Shown: in pieces, positions 11,549 through 27,684 of the stretch
Numbering within the stretch: position 1 is the stretch's first letter
Layout of the letters: the number at the start of each line of letters is the position of its first letter
Source of the DNA: Batrachochytrium dendrobatidis JAM81
Taxonomy: Eukaryota > Chytridiomycota > Chytridiomycetes > Rhizophydiales
Direction of reading: 5' to 3'
DNA length: 64,000 bases
Assembly (NCBI RefSeq): GCF_000203795.2
Contig: NW_006281099.1
Coordinates: forward strand, 1,863,774-1,927,773
Translations under genes and position numbers: made by a program
Notes under the pieces: model-generated
What the model was told of the DNA's origin: nothing
Database searches by the model: none
What the model saw: the letters and a program-made list of their open reading frames with translations, nothing else

Positions 11549-11743
11549 AAAAACTATCGGCCATTGATAATTTAAAGTACAGGTTTGATACAAATTCATT
11601 CACATACTAGTAGATTTGAATAGCAGTTTGTGCCGTACTTTTAATTGTGTATTATTCGACTCGAGTTCACGTTGAATCGTTTGATTCCAAAATTTTCAAC
11701 AAGCTAGACTTTATTTCGCTAGTCTATTTTATTAATATCAGAT

Positions 11744-14700
11744 ATGTCGACAGCTGCTGCAAACCCTACACTTCCTCTATCAATATTTGTTACACCAGCT
11801 AATGATAGCCTGACTCGAGAAGAAATATCACACTTGCAACAGCTTGTTCGAGACCTTGTTCAAGGCGATACAAATTTGCCAGGAGGTGTTGACAGCGCGG
11901 ATGGGTTTGACCAGATCCCCTATATCATCAAGCAGATTTTCCAAACCGGCCGTGAAGATGCATTTGGTGAGCAACTCAATTACTATTGCTCTAGAAAGGA
12001 AGCTGAAATTGAACGCATGTGCAACTTGCATTACCAGGTATGACCAAGTAAATGACTATACACTGTTAAAGGTTTGCTACAACACATTAAGCGCGATGGT
12101 TTGCTTATTCGTCTTGTTTACAGGAGTTTGTTCAATCTGTGGATCAGCTGTTGAAAGTGAGGGCTGGTACAGCAACAATGAGAGATAAAATTAAAATCAT
12201 GAACGAAGACATGCAAACTGCGGGTTCAAAAATTGTTGAAAAGGTAAACCATTGCCATCCTACTGGATACATGGTTCATCTTTCAATCTCATTCACTTAT
12301 ACCGGTTTGATGTCTATGTTGTACACCACAATGCTATTTTAGAGATCTGAATTGATTGAAAACAGACGCACCATACTGAATATCGAGATGGCGCTTGAGA
12401 CCATGCAATCTTGCCTGTTTGTTTTGGATATTGCCAATCGTGTAAGTGTTCAAGTCGGCAATCGCAAATACTACTCTGCTCTACGTGTAAGTGCATTGTA
12501 ACAATATAAATATCAAGACAGTTTATAACTGCCAATCATTTTACTAATACATCGTTTTTATTATATGTAGATGCTTGATGAGCTAAAAACTACACATTTG
12601 GCATTGGTGAATCAGTACTCATTTGCTGCACAAATGAGTTGAGTTGAACTATTTTTAAATCTTATTATACCTTGACATTGATGTGGTCAGTCGAGTAGAA
12701 ACTAAACTCTGTGCATTACATCCAGATGATTGGGTTCCATATATGCAAAACTCGATTCGCGAAGCAGTTATATCCGAGTTGAATCAGTGGACCGTTACGT
12801 GAGTACTATGTGTTGATGTATACGGTTTAGTATCATCAAGACATGACGAATCTAACTCATTATGTTTATAGTGTAAAGGAAATGACAGACACTGTTGGAA
12901 GATTAGCTATGGAGTTGACGGCCATGAGACAAGATCGTGCAAGCGAAATATTGGCCAGCAGCAAATATATCAGCAAGTCGGGTCGTAATCTGAACATTGG
13001 CACATCAATGGAACTGGCAATCAATGAAGAATACGATAGTAAGCTGTTGATTTAAACAATGGCTGTGCTGACTAGATGCTAATATTTTGACTTGACTGAT
13101 ACTCTAGTGGATGCGTTAGACAACGAAGATGTTCATTTGGATTTTACTGCATTATTTCAGTGTATTCATATTCATGATGTACTAGGAAAGCGTGCACAAT
13201 TCAAGGCAGAGTACGAAGAAAATCGTAGAGTAAGCAAAGCATCCCATGTCAAAATATGCTAATCATTCTATTAACCATTTGAAACTTAAATTCTATACAC
13301 ATGAGCAGCTCCAGAGTGAAATCATAATTGGCACAGTGTTTTCGTTAAAGGACGGCGATATTTCTGGATTTGAAAAATACATTCAGCAAATATCGGGATT
13401 TTTTGTCATTGAGGCTACTGTTATTAGTGCAACTGCCGACTTTCGATCGCGTGCAGGTGTAAGTATAAAGCCTAGTTAAATGGTTTCAATATTTTCCTAT
13501 GTCATGTATCTATCAAGCATGAGTTTTCAAATGCAATGCATGTATTAGGTGGAAGCACTTTGGGAAATGGCAGTGAGCAAAATGAATGCACATATTGGAG
13601 AATGCTTAAGAGATTGCACCATTCCCGAACTATTCCTAGATATCAAGATGTGTGTTGTAGCGTTTATTCAAACTATGGAAGTAAGTATTAATCTCAGATT
13701 AGTTGTCGTGAAATGTTACACATTCACGGTTTAGTAATGGACCATCTTATTTTTCATGCATAATACTGTGCAGGTGTATGGATTTTCTGTAACATCGGTC
13801 ACAGATCTTATGGTGTCTTTGGTAGACAGATTTGCTGAAGTCAAAAAACTACAGTGCTGTGAGAAATTACTCAAGGTGATTGAGGAGGAAGATGATTACA
13901 TGCCAGTGGTAGTGAATAACTCTGACGATCTGGATCAAGTAAACAAAGCGTTTCAACTTCCAAGCGACTATTTTAAAAATCCGACAAAACTTACTGGTGG
14001 AGCTGAAACAATTTTGTAAGTTTGGAGTTTTAACTTGTACATTTGCAATGTGTGATTTCTTTTAAACTGTGCACATAAAGTATCAAGGATGTAGAATTTA
14101 ACCCAAATGAATTGCATGCATTGCGCGAGGTAGATTTCCCAAAATCTTGCCATTTTCAAAAGGCTTTTACAAGTGCTGTCAATATGTCAAAGATTTTATT
14201 TACGACTACTACCGTTTTGCAGACGGATTTTCTCAGCAAAGCTACGAGATGGATGATCTGCTCAAAAAAAGCTTGGAAAATTTACTAGTCCAAAATCTAA
14301 ACGGTGCTTTAATGAAAAAGATTGGAAGTACAAGTCTATCTTTGGTGATCCAGATTATGATCAATTGCCAATGGTTTGAAAAGGCTTGTGGACAGTTTGA
14401 AGAAATGCTACAAGAACAGAGGTGAGATAATTTGCAATTGATATTCATGTTTTCCATCGCGAGTGCCTATTCGCATTTTCAAAGTCTGTCTACATATAAT
14501 GATCGAGAACTTGACATTTATTACAACGAATAGGAGTGTATACAAGGAAGTGCGAGTTGTTCTTCAAGTTGCCCAGATATTTGATGAAACTCGCGCAATT
14601 GCCGAAAAACGAGTTTTTGAAATTGTGAATACAAAGATTGATGGGTTTCTTGAAGTTGCCGATTATGATTGGGATGCAGCACAAGCTGCTAATGCACCAA

Positions 14701-15545
14701 GCGCTTATCTCACAGGTATTGCTGTTTTTTAAAGATGGAATATGAGAATTTGAGTATAGAACTGATTACGAGATGCTTGTAGATCTGGTGGATTACCTCA
14801 CGACTGTGGTGTCTTCTACTTTATCTTTGCTACCAAGTGCAACCAAGGCGTATGTTTACTTTGAAGCGTTTGATCACTTAACAGCATCCCTAAAAGTAAG
14901 TGGTATTATTTGCTTAGGCATGTAGAATTATTGGGCTAATAGATTCAATTTGAAATGGCGAATTCCATCACATTTAGAGCATGCTGTTGGATCCTCAGCT
15001 CAAGCGAGTGACTATTGCGGTTTTACACACTCTCGACATTGATATTGGATATCTAGAAACGTTTATTAAACAATTGAACGACACTAATGCAGGCGATGCG
15101 TTCACGGAACTCCGTCAGGTACTGCATTGCCCAATGTTTTTATTTAATGGCATTGATACTCTGCAATGTGAACCAACAGCACACACTATTCGTGCCATTC
15201 AAGCAACTACTAATTAAAATTTCTTTTAAATGGAACTGATTGATGTAGCTAATCAATTATGGAAAATCAGAGAGTTACGAAGATATATTGGTGCCAGCCA
15301 TTCGCAACAAAAAGTATTCGCGAGTTGACATGAATGATGCAGTGACGATTCTTGAAAAGTGCGTAAAGTTTATATTTTACTTGTGTACATTAATGTAGTT
15401 TCATTAAGCATCCATTAATATATCTATTTGAACTGTTTATATTAGACTCAAAAACTTTGATACGTCGTACTTTTCGAAAGCGTCATCGGCGGAAAAGCAG
15501 CTCAAGAAGGACATTGAAAATGCAATACGCCTTATCAAAAAATAA
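11744..15545 (+). CDS. SEC15: Exocyst complex subunit Sec15
   Basis: Sec15 is the exocyst subunit that binds the Rab GTPase Sec4/Rab11 on secretory vesicles. The gene has more than ten short introns. The N-terminal helical region reads EFVQSVDQLLKVRAGTATMR, then MALETMQSCLFVLDIANRV and YYSALRMLDELKTTHLALV, matching Sec15 throughout. The C-terminal half includes LLKSLENLLVQNLNGAL-like helices and VYKEVRVVLQVAQIFDETRA. The end is SSAEKQLKKDIENAIRLIKK with the stop at 15543-15545. I see no frame break. The kinesin-13 gene begins 164 bases downstream on the same strand. Confidence 0.88.
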
Positions 15546-15709
15546 GAATATTTCCAAGGATTACAAAATAAAAGATAGTAACGATATGATTGAGAGTGTG
15601 CAGACGGACAGTTTTTGGAAATGAGATTTGATGTCTTGGACTGCGTGAAGAATTGCACTTTCCCAAACCTTAAGCAGCTTTGCAGGACGCCTGCAGGCAA
15701 CTTTGAGAA

Positions 15710-19621
<3,912 letters not shown>

Positions 19622-20215
19622 TAGGCTGAAAATAAACTAATCCTATCTATAACATAATTATTGATTTACACTTGCATTCATATAAAGTGTAACATTTGTC
19701 TGTATTTATCTTGCAGGCTTTCACTCTTTTGCTCCAGAACGAATATTCAACGATTGTTTCAAGACCATCACTGCAAGATGAATACATAAAAATATCATTT
19801 TGCGTGAATGCGGCAGTAGAACAAAAGCATTGCCAGACAATTGAATTCGCATTTCTCTCGACTAGTTCAACCCCATTTATAACCGATTCCTCAGCTCATG
19901 CGTCGTGCATTGTTCTAACTGAACTCCACCCGCAGTAAGCATTGAGTCGTTGGCAAAAAGCGGTTTACAGACATTTACAGTTTTTACTAGTAGAACGCTT
20001 GATATACACTGCATTAAACTCGACTTGCTCATTACGACGAGCATCTCTGAATACATTCAATCTATTCATACTCGAATACTCGGCTCTGTTCTGCATTACA
20101 GTTGATATTCGTTGGGTTTCTTGTCTGATAACAATTTCTACTTCAGCCTTTTCAGACTAAACTTGTATATCGACAATTCTTACCATCACTAACAGCAGTT
20201 TAGCACTTTTATTAC
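19622..20215. other. Intergenic region before the PHO80-like cyclin
   Basis: No coding region with family character is seen in these 594 bases. A diverged repeat end lies at 19751-19820. The stretch just before 20216 should be the cyclin promoter. Confidence 0.55.
19751..19820 (+). repeat. Partial copy of the dispersed repeat
   Basis: CGATTGTTTCAAGACCATC matches CGATTATTTCAAGATTGGC of the 32571-32927 copy, at the same distance from the end motif. Here the end motif reads CATTTTGCGTGAATGCGGCA. The left part of the element is missing or too diverged to see. Confidence 0.55.
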
Positions 20216-22144
20216 ATGGCAGTTTTCGACCTCAAGAATACCTCGGCAGCCGATACTATCCAGCTAGTTGCTGGATATCTGCATCACATTACACAACTCA
20301 ATGATGCCGTACCTCGTAGTCGAGTGCTGACCCGCTTTCACGCTCGCACTATTCCATCCATCGATATTCAAGGATATTTGGCTCGTATTCTCAAATATGC
20401 TCCTTGTGGTAGTGAATGCATTCTAGCGGTTCTTATCTACTTTGATCGTATGACTCAGGGTTCTCTTATGGCTGATTCTACTGCCGGGTTATCTTTCATT
20501 CCGCTTATCAACCCAACTCTACAGGATTCATCCACTCCAGCTGCTGCAGATGCCACCGCGGATCTGGCCAGACAACATCATGCTGGCACTACTGTAGAGC
20601 CCATCAAGCATTCAATTGTCATCAATTCGTACAACATTCATCGATTGCTCATCACTGGTGTCATGGTTGCTGTTAAGTTTCTCAGTGATGTTTTTTACAC
20701 AAATTCCCATATTGCCAGTAAGTTTATTGCTCTTTGGTTTGTATTTGAATTGTTGAAATGGTAACAATTGAATCGACTCGTAGAGGTCGGTGGTCTTCCC
20801 GTTCAAGAACTCAACCGATTGGAAATCGAGTTTTTGCTTTATAATGAGTTTAATCTTAACATCAAGGCAGGCCAGCTACAAGAATGTGGAAACTGGCTAC
20901 TTAATTTTGAGCTAGATAGACAGACATTGATGGAACCAGTTGTATCATCTTCTTTTAAACAGGGCTGGACAGAGTCAAACAATCCGCTATTGAAGGCTGT
21001 AGATCACATAGCTGGAGCAAATACAGAACCTACAGATAGTTCTATAACGAAATCTCTTTCTGATTCTTCTATAGATCCTGTAACATCAGCGAGTTTTCAG
21101 GTGCCTGAATCTACTCATCAGGCACCACAATCTGACCAACAACCGCAAGAGCATGCAACCAAACATTCTCATCCATCCTCCCATTTCTCTGGGTTTCCCA
21201 TGTCTCAGCAACAAGAGTTGGTACAGAAAAATACCAGTTTTGACTCATTTCAGTCGTTGACTCCATTGCATGGAGGTTTGTCAAACGGCAGTAGTAGCAT
21301 AAATATTGGCAGCAACGCATTGCAATCACAGTCAGATGGTGTAGTTGTAACCAGTCCATCTTTTATGTTTCCAAATACTTTTTTGAATGCAATCCAGACA
21401 CCCAATTTACAGCGACAATCTGCTCTATATCATTCCTATGCACCCCATAATAATTGTATTTTACTTCGACAACCCACTGCACCAGTTTCTAAAATGACTC
21501 GCAGAAGCCGCCATCTAGCATTCTTGCCATCCTTTGTTCATAGTGGATTGGCTATTGATGGTCGAGGTGATACGCTAGTTGGTCACCCTTCTGCAGTAAT
21601 ACAGGATGATATGATGGATGATTACCACGTCAATCCAGCCATGTGGCGATTTTCAGACACTACAAAACCCTGCCATGTTGGACTTGGATCTTATGCTCGT
21701 GCATTTGGTGCAGTCAAGGCATCAGTTTATAAATTGCATCTTTGTCGAAAACTAAACCACTTGCCACGTTTACACGGTCGAGTTCAAACTCCATATAGGC
21801 AACGCCAGAATACAAATCGTGCTGAAAAATCATACAAGAACCGATTCAAACGTGCATATCTCAACTGGTATCGGTCTCATATTCAGCAATTTAATGTTAT
21901 ATCTCGACATACATGTTCTAGATCCGTTGATCAGATCACTCAACGGTGTTTAGCGTGTCATTCCAACACTGAGGTACCAAGTGGATCTGAAGTCCAGTCA
22001 GCTGAAAGCATGAATAGTTTGCAGCCCGAGGTCAGCAACAACATTAGCAACACACCCACATTGGACATATCTACTACACCAGAAGCCATACTCGATGCGG
22101 CAGCTGCCGAATCTACTACGTCACCAACCTGCCCATTTGGATAA
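20216..22144 (+). CDS. PHO80/PCL-family cyclin with long C-terminal extension
   Basis: Cyclin of the Pho80 group, which activates Pho85-type kinases in phosphate, glycogen and polarity control. Two exons (20216-20717 and 20784-22144) join to 620 residues. The cyclin box includes VPRSRVLTRFHARTIPSIDI, CILAVLIYFDRMTQ, YNIHRLLITGVMVAVKFLSD and, across the intron, VGGLPVQELNRLEIEFLLYN. A Thr/Ala-rich insert of about 40 residues lies between helices. After the box come about 370 residues without a known domain. They are Ser/Gln-rich, then basic and Tyr/His-rich (KSYKNRFKRAYLNWYRSHI). The extension is unusual in length for the group. Confidence 0.85.
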
Positions 22145-22319
22145 CCTTTAAACAGATTGATTCGATTCCTTATTTTTATTGTAGTTATCCACAGTTGGAA
22201 ATTTTAAACATATTCTATTGCCTAGCTAAACAATAAATTTATTTTGGAGTCTGGCAGTTGCTTCATCTGTGTTCACAAACACTTGCAGAGTCGAAGAACA
22301 GTCCTGACTAGTGAATTGG

Positions 22320-22406
22320 CACCAATCATTTCATGACTGGCCATTTATCATGCATTTTGGCTCCCTTATTTAGTGTTTTATTTTACGTGAATACGACAGC
22401 ATAATG
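22320..22406 (+). repeat. Partial copy of the dispersed repeat ending at the UROD start codon
   Basis: The block AATCATTTCATGACTGGCCA matches GATTATTTCAAGATTGGCTG of the 32571-32927 copy. The end motif follows as ATTTTACGTGAATACGACAG, then CATAATG. That final ATG (22404-22406) is the predicted start codon of the decarboxylase. Confidence 0.6.
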
Positions 22407-24129
22407 ACACAGGTGATGATTGCATGCAGTCGGTGTTGGTTGATTGCAGACTGCATTTGCATAAGCCATTGAGTCTGTAGTGTTTGTGCTAAACCCATTC
22501 GGTTCTGTAACTACAGACTCGATGACTATTTCAAACCATCAGTGATGTGAACAGCAAGCCATTCGGCACATTTGTCATTTTATCACAACTCACTGTCATT
22601 TAATATATTGTTGATTAGAAAAACGAACAGCCTGCAGTCGACGCACCGACCAAGGTTTATCCAACACTGACAGATGCCGACTTTCCACCTTTGAAAAATG
22701 ATCTGATACTGCGAGTTGCTCGTGGAGAGTCTGTTGAACGAGTGCCTGTATGGATCATGAGGCAGGCTGGCAGATATCTTCCAGGTAAAAGAGGATTTGG
22801 TTTCTGATAAAACCTATTGATCGATTCATCTCATATTTACACATGAATCAACATTAAATTATAATAGAATTTCGCCAGGCTCGTGAGCGCAACGATTTTT
22901 TTACAATCTGCAGATCACCCGAGCTTGCTTGTGAAGTTACCCTGCAGCCGATCGACAGATATGATGGACTTCTGGATGCATCTATTATATTCTGTGATAT
23001 TCTTGTTGTTCCTCAAGCTCTTGGACTTGAAGTACAAATGCTTCCAAAGCAAGGTCCGCATTTTCCTGCTCCCTTGGTTGATCCAACGCATATGTCACGA
23101 CTGGTCGAAAAAGTCAATGTGGATAGAGACTTGGGATATGTGTATGAAGCAATAACTCTTACCAGAAAAAAGTTGGATGGACGAGTGCCATTGTTTGGAT
23201 TTGCTGGCGCTCCTTGGACGCTAATGGCTTACATGATTGAAGGCGGAGGCAGCAAAACGTTGAACAAGGCAAAAACTTGGCTGTACAAGTACCCAAAAGA
23301 AAGCCATGCGTTGCTGCAGCGTACTACCGATGTGATTGTCGAGTATCTTGTTGGTCAAGCTAAATCAGGAGCACAGGTATAACTTTTTAAAAACTACAAT
23401 GCAAAATCAAGATCGAACGCTAATTATAATTCATTTGCTTTGTTTCCAACAATTAAACTATACGGAATTCAGTTGTTGCAAGTGTTTGATTCATGGGCTG
23501 GCATGCTTTCTCCATCCCAGTTTGAGCTTTTTTCGCTGCCTTATCTTAAACAAGTAGTGGAGCGTGTCAAAAAATCACTTGCAGATCTTCCCACTCCGTT
23601 GAATCCTCCCATTTCTGTATTTGCTCTGGGTGCTCACCATGCATTGGAAAAACTTGCTACTCTGGGATACGACATTGTTCAAGTGGATTGGACTATGGAT
23701 CCTACAAGTGTTCGCTCTCGACTTGGCGACAAAGTCACATTGCAAGGAAACGCTGATCCTTCACTCCTGTACGGCGATCGCGAGACAATCCGTATCGCAG
23801 TCAAGAAAATGATGGATGGATTTGGCACTCGGTCTCATTACATTGCTAATCTTGGTCATGGCATGTATCCAGGTAAGTTGTATTTAGGTCCCATCACTTT
23901 ATATTGCGTAAATTATATTGAGCATTGTGTCGGTATTTAGATCATGATCCAGAGCATCTGAAGTGGTACCTTGAAGCTATTGTATGGTTTATATACTTGA
24001 ATATATTTTCAAATGTTTTTATTTCTTGATGTTTACGATACTAACTACACTCGGTTTGATTGGGATTTATAGAAAGAGTTTTCAACTATTGCCAATGGTC
24101 GCAAGCGAACTCGTGAAGAAAATAAATAA
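22404..24129 (+). CDS. HEM12: Uroporphyrinogen decarboxylase
   Basis: Heme-pathway enzyme that removes four carboxyl groups from uroporphyrinogen III. The body is clear: [20 protein letters not shown], the signature [64 protein letters not shown] and VQVDWTMDP. The last exon encodes [18 protein letters not shown]. The second exon (from 22619) has no in-frame ATG before the conserved region. I therefore join it in phase to a tiny first exon, ATG-ACA-CAG at 22404-22412, followed by a GT donor. This start is an inference. The catalytic residues are in place. Confidence 0.93.
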
Positions 24130-24329
24130 CCACATCACATAGGTGTATTCAATTTATTGATATAGCAACAGTATACAGTCAATGATATTTTTCAATTCAT
24201 ATAGCAAACCCATATACAACAATGAGATCAAGTGGAAACTATATTTCACACTATTTTATTACCGAGTTTTCATGCCAATAGTCTAACAAAGTTGGGGTAA
24301 TATTTACTTTTGGTTGTAGTCATCTTGCT

Positions 24330-27003
24330 TTATATCTGATCGTTGTTTTCATCCGACTTGACACGACGACTGTTCAATGGTGATAATGATTTTCCACCTG
24401 GCACATTACCACTAGCACCCTTTTTGGCCAAGAGAGATTGGAAAAAGTTGGCCAATACTTCTTGTGAACCCGCAGTGATTCCAGCACCGCCAGAACCTGT
24501 GGATCCAGATCCGCCTACTACAGCAGCTGCTCCACCCGCACTGTTAGAATACTTTGAAAGCGATCCCGAGTTGGCACGTTCAAGAATTCGCTTAGCAGCT
24601 AAATCACCAATACCTGCCCCCGAGACTTTATCACGAATAGATTCCTAACCAACGCATTGCAATGTATAAAGTAACCGATTTTAAATGCGTTAGATTTGAT
24701 ACCATTGAAATTCAACACTACAAAACCTTGCAAGACTTTACTTGCCTGTTGCTTGGCAACTTTAGCAGATAAATCTTCCAACACTTCTCTACTCGTGGTA
24801 ATCTGTGTGTTGGTAGAGGCAGGAGCATCGGCAGTAGAATGGCTTGCAGTCTTATCATTCAAAAGTTGGCTGGTAGTCATTGGATTAGAAGCTGGAGAAG
24901 AAGCCAACGAAGTACCAGCAGAAGAATTGACTCGGGATTGCTCGTCCAGTTTCATCAGCAATGGCAAATGCTTTTGCAAAAAATCTTGATCGTTTTCAGG
25001 CTCAATCAATGCAGGCATGTCTAATATCTATCCAACCCCAAAAAGCATCGTTAATCATCCCGTCTAATTGCACATGTACGAAATAAAATCAGTGCTTGAG
25101 ATGCAAAAATGACTGATTTACATTTAATGAACGATCAGCAACAACAGTTTGATACATGGGTATCACGCTACAGAGTGGTCCAGATGTTGGATCTTGAGTA
25201 GACTGTGCAAGATCCGAGTCATTGATACCCGAATAGACTTCACATGGAAACCCATCACGTAACACACGGATTTTACCCCAGCTATCCCAACCTGCTGGAA
25301 TTGAAACAGCATCGCGCTCTACAGTTTGCGCACAGCCAGTAAATTCGTATCCTGCCAATTTTCGAGAAGACTGAACAGTGTCAGAGTTGACGGTTTGTGA
25401 ATTTTTTGATAATAAGCGATGCAAAATGTACGATCTTAGGTTGATTATTGTGTCTGGCCGCTGTTGTGATACATAGAATAATGCTGCTCCATCTAATGAT
25501 TTAGAGCAAGTGCAACATTACAAAAAACACAAGTTATTGAGTGGGCACTTTTTTGCATTCATTCCTGCAGTGATTGCAAACCAAACCTACAGCTTAAACA
25601 GATGGTGCGAAGTGTCTGCTGAATATAGCCAAGCTTGTCTTCTTTATAATCTCTTTCGTGATCTGTCAAAATTTCTGCCTATCCATTCGAATAGAGCAAG
25701 CAAAACCACAAAACTTGATCTCAGTCCAGAATCTATATATTGCAAAAATAGCCAGCCCCATCTTTTAAAATATACACTTCAAATTACCTGACAGCAGACT
25801 ACAACAATCGGTAAACCAATGCTTTTGTTAAGCACGCCAGATCCAAGTGGGAGTGAAAGGGAATCTGGCAAGCCAAAACTATTTTGATTGTGAGGTTCTG
25901 ATTGAGCCGATTCAAACAAATCGGTTGTAGATCCTAGAATTCGGTTGATTGTCGCAGCCGATTCAGTATATCCACGAACATGCATCTCCACTAAAATAGA
26001 AATGTAGCAGCATGATCAATACTGTGTCAAATCACTTTCATCTAATCTAAATGAATAAATTGCTCGTACATTGATTCTTTAACTCTTGGATAGCAGTCCT
26101 GTTAGATTGTGAAAGATACTTGATACGAGATTCTAGCACACCCAGCCATGAATTTAATGATTTTATAAAAAGCCAAGGTTTACTCCAATCCAAAGTGATT
26201 ATGGCCAGAGAATCCCAAATATTTTCGTTTGTCAATGCAAAGTCTAATAAGCTATGGTATACTGGATCATCTGTCAACTGGTATATTCCAATACGAGCTA
26301 CGGCTAACAATATATAGAGTCAGCGACATTGAAGTAAAGCCATGTGATAAACACACAAGAATGGCTGTAACAAACATTGACCAATTATGAAATGCTCATT
26401 CAAGTACATTAGATTTAAACCAAATCATACTATACTGTACCATCATTTTCATCGTCATTAATGTCCATGTAGGAGTAGCTGAGTCCTAGATCTGGAAAAT
26501 CTGATGAGGAAACGGGATCCTTATCGAGCACTGATTCTGAAAGAGCATCAACTAGATTGAACTTTGTGTTGCTGTGATCTCCTAATAACCAATACAAATG
26601 TTTAAAATTAAGACATGATTGTAATATATATTTAAATTAACTAAAATATAGAATTGTTTCAAACAAGATGAGCATTGATATTTGGCAGGAATCCACCCAA
26701 ATCACCACTCAAGGCAGCATGATCATTAAAGCACATTTAATCTAAACCGGTACTAATATACTGAATAAATATCTTACCACATACGAGAAGTGTCTTGCAT
26801 AAAACCGATTTGGTAGTGCCAGTGGTTGCAGCTCGTCCAAGGATAGATGACCAAATTTCACCACCTTCATTGTCTGTTTGAACAGCAGGTAATTGTGCTG
26901 TAGACAAAAAGTAGTTTGAAGCGCCATTAGTTATTCCAGGAGTAGATTCATTTGTTTCATGGAGAGCACCAGATGTTTGTAGTTCAGACACTGCAGCCAT
27001 CAT
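24330..27003 (-). CDS. DYNC1LI: Cytoplasmic dynein light intermediate chain
   Basis: This subunit links the dynein motor to cargo adaptors. Exons run from MMAAVSELQTSGALHETNES and GEIWSSILGRAATTGTTKSV through LGLSYSYMDINDDENDG, IWDSLAIITLDWSKPWLFI, LDGAALFYVSQQRPDTIINL and AVSIPAGWDSWGKIRVL. Near the C-terminus, EVLANFFQSLLAKKGASGN is the conserved adaptor-binding helix of the family. The nucleotide-binding loop across the first intron reads VCGDHSNTKFNLVD, so the GxxxxGK(S/T) motif is lost. The first ATG lies inside the left arm of the inverted repeat. The gene converges on UROD. Confidence 0.88.
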
Positions 27004-27355
27004 TTTACTGCCGTATTTACGTAAAATGAAAGTGAAGATGTCAAATCCACAAACAGCCAATCTTGAAATAATCGGTAATTTACTGGACAATTTGTGCTCA
27101 CTAAATATTCACGTCATGGTTGCCATCTTCAATTCTGTTTTCATACAAATACTATGACATGGAAACAACTGCTGCATGTTTAAAACTGTTCTGTTGAACT
27201 AGAACGCAAACGCATTCGAGATTAAAAACAAAGTTTGACCTTGAAACAGTCAGCCTCAGTATCTGGTTTAAAATGAATGAATCTGATAATCATGTGTGTA
27301 TGCTGATGCCAAAAGTGAGATGGTCTCAATTCAAAGCTATAGTTCGATGTTGTGT
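27000..27355 (-). repeat. Inverted repeat, left arm (dynein light intermediate chain promoter)
   Basis: This 356-base segment matches 32571-32927 in opposite orientation, with three substitutions and one single-base indel by my direct comparison. The arm begins at the first ATG of the dynein gene and covers its whole proximal promoter. It carries the family end motif at the ATG side. A further diverged end motif at 27409-27438 suggests the original element was about 440 bases long. Confidence 0.95.
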
Positions 27356-27684
27356 ATTATACGATATACATTGTGCTGGGAAGAAGCAGTTTTTACGAGA
27401 TGAATAAAATACTCCATTTACACGAGTCGGTTGTAAATCTCGACAAGTTGGCAAGCTTGCTGGTTAATGAAATCTAAAGCGATCTGATAGCCGTTTGACC
27501 ACTATTGAATCACTTTAATCGAGATGCACTATCATATACTGAGACTGATTGAACCCTCGAATCTGATGCTCAATTAATTGGCTTGATTGTTTCCACATCC
27601 AATATCTTTATTAGGGTTAGAGTTGGATTTATTGGGCAAGCATCTAATCGTGCCTATGGAATTGATCAATCATCAACATGTTTA
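27356..27684. other. Spacer between left repeat arm and the receptor gene
   Basis: No gene is visible. A probable right end of the left element lies at 27409-27438 (ACTCCATTTACACGAGTCGG). A short TTAGGGTTAG occurs at 27612-27621. Confidence 0.5.
27409..27438 (+). repeat. Probable opposite end of the 27000 repeat copy
   Basis: ATACTCCATTTACACGAGTC resembles ATACTCCATTTTACGTGAAT at 62848. It is inverted relative to the motif at 27000-27025, as expected for terminal inverted repeats. Confidence 0.4.

Larger units (their letters stand above)
10850..11743. other. Intergenic region between HIS5 and SEC15, with repeat material
   Basis: No convincing coding region is seen in these 894 bases. It holds an inverted copy of the dispersed end motif right after the HIS5 stop (10851-10890) and a fuller diverged copy at 11350-11548. 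The SEC15 promoter should be at the right side. Confidence 0.6.

Noticed and set aside
19696..19938. Open frame of 80 codons before the cyclin gene
   Set aside because: It overlaps the diverged repeat copy and shows no protein-like conservation.
27612..27621. TTAGGGTTAG resembling telomere repeat
   Set aside because: Fewer than two full units in AT-rich DNA; expected by chance and not a telomeric tract.
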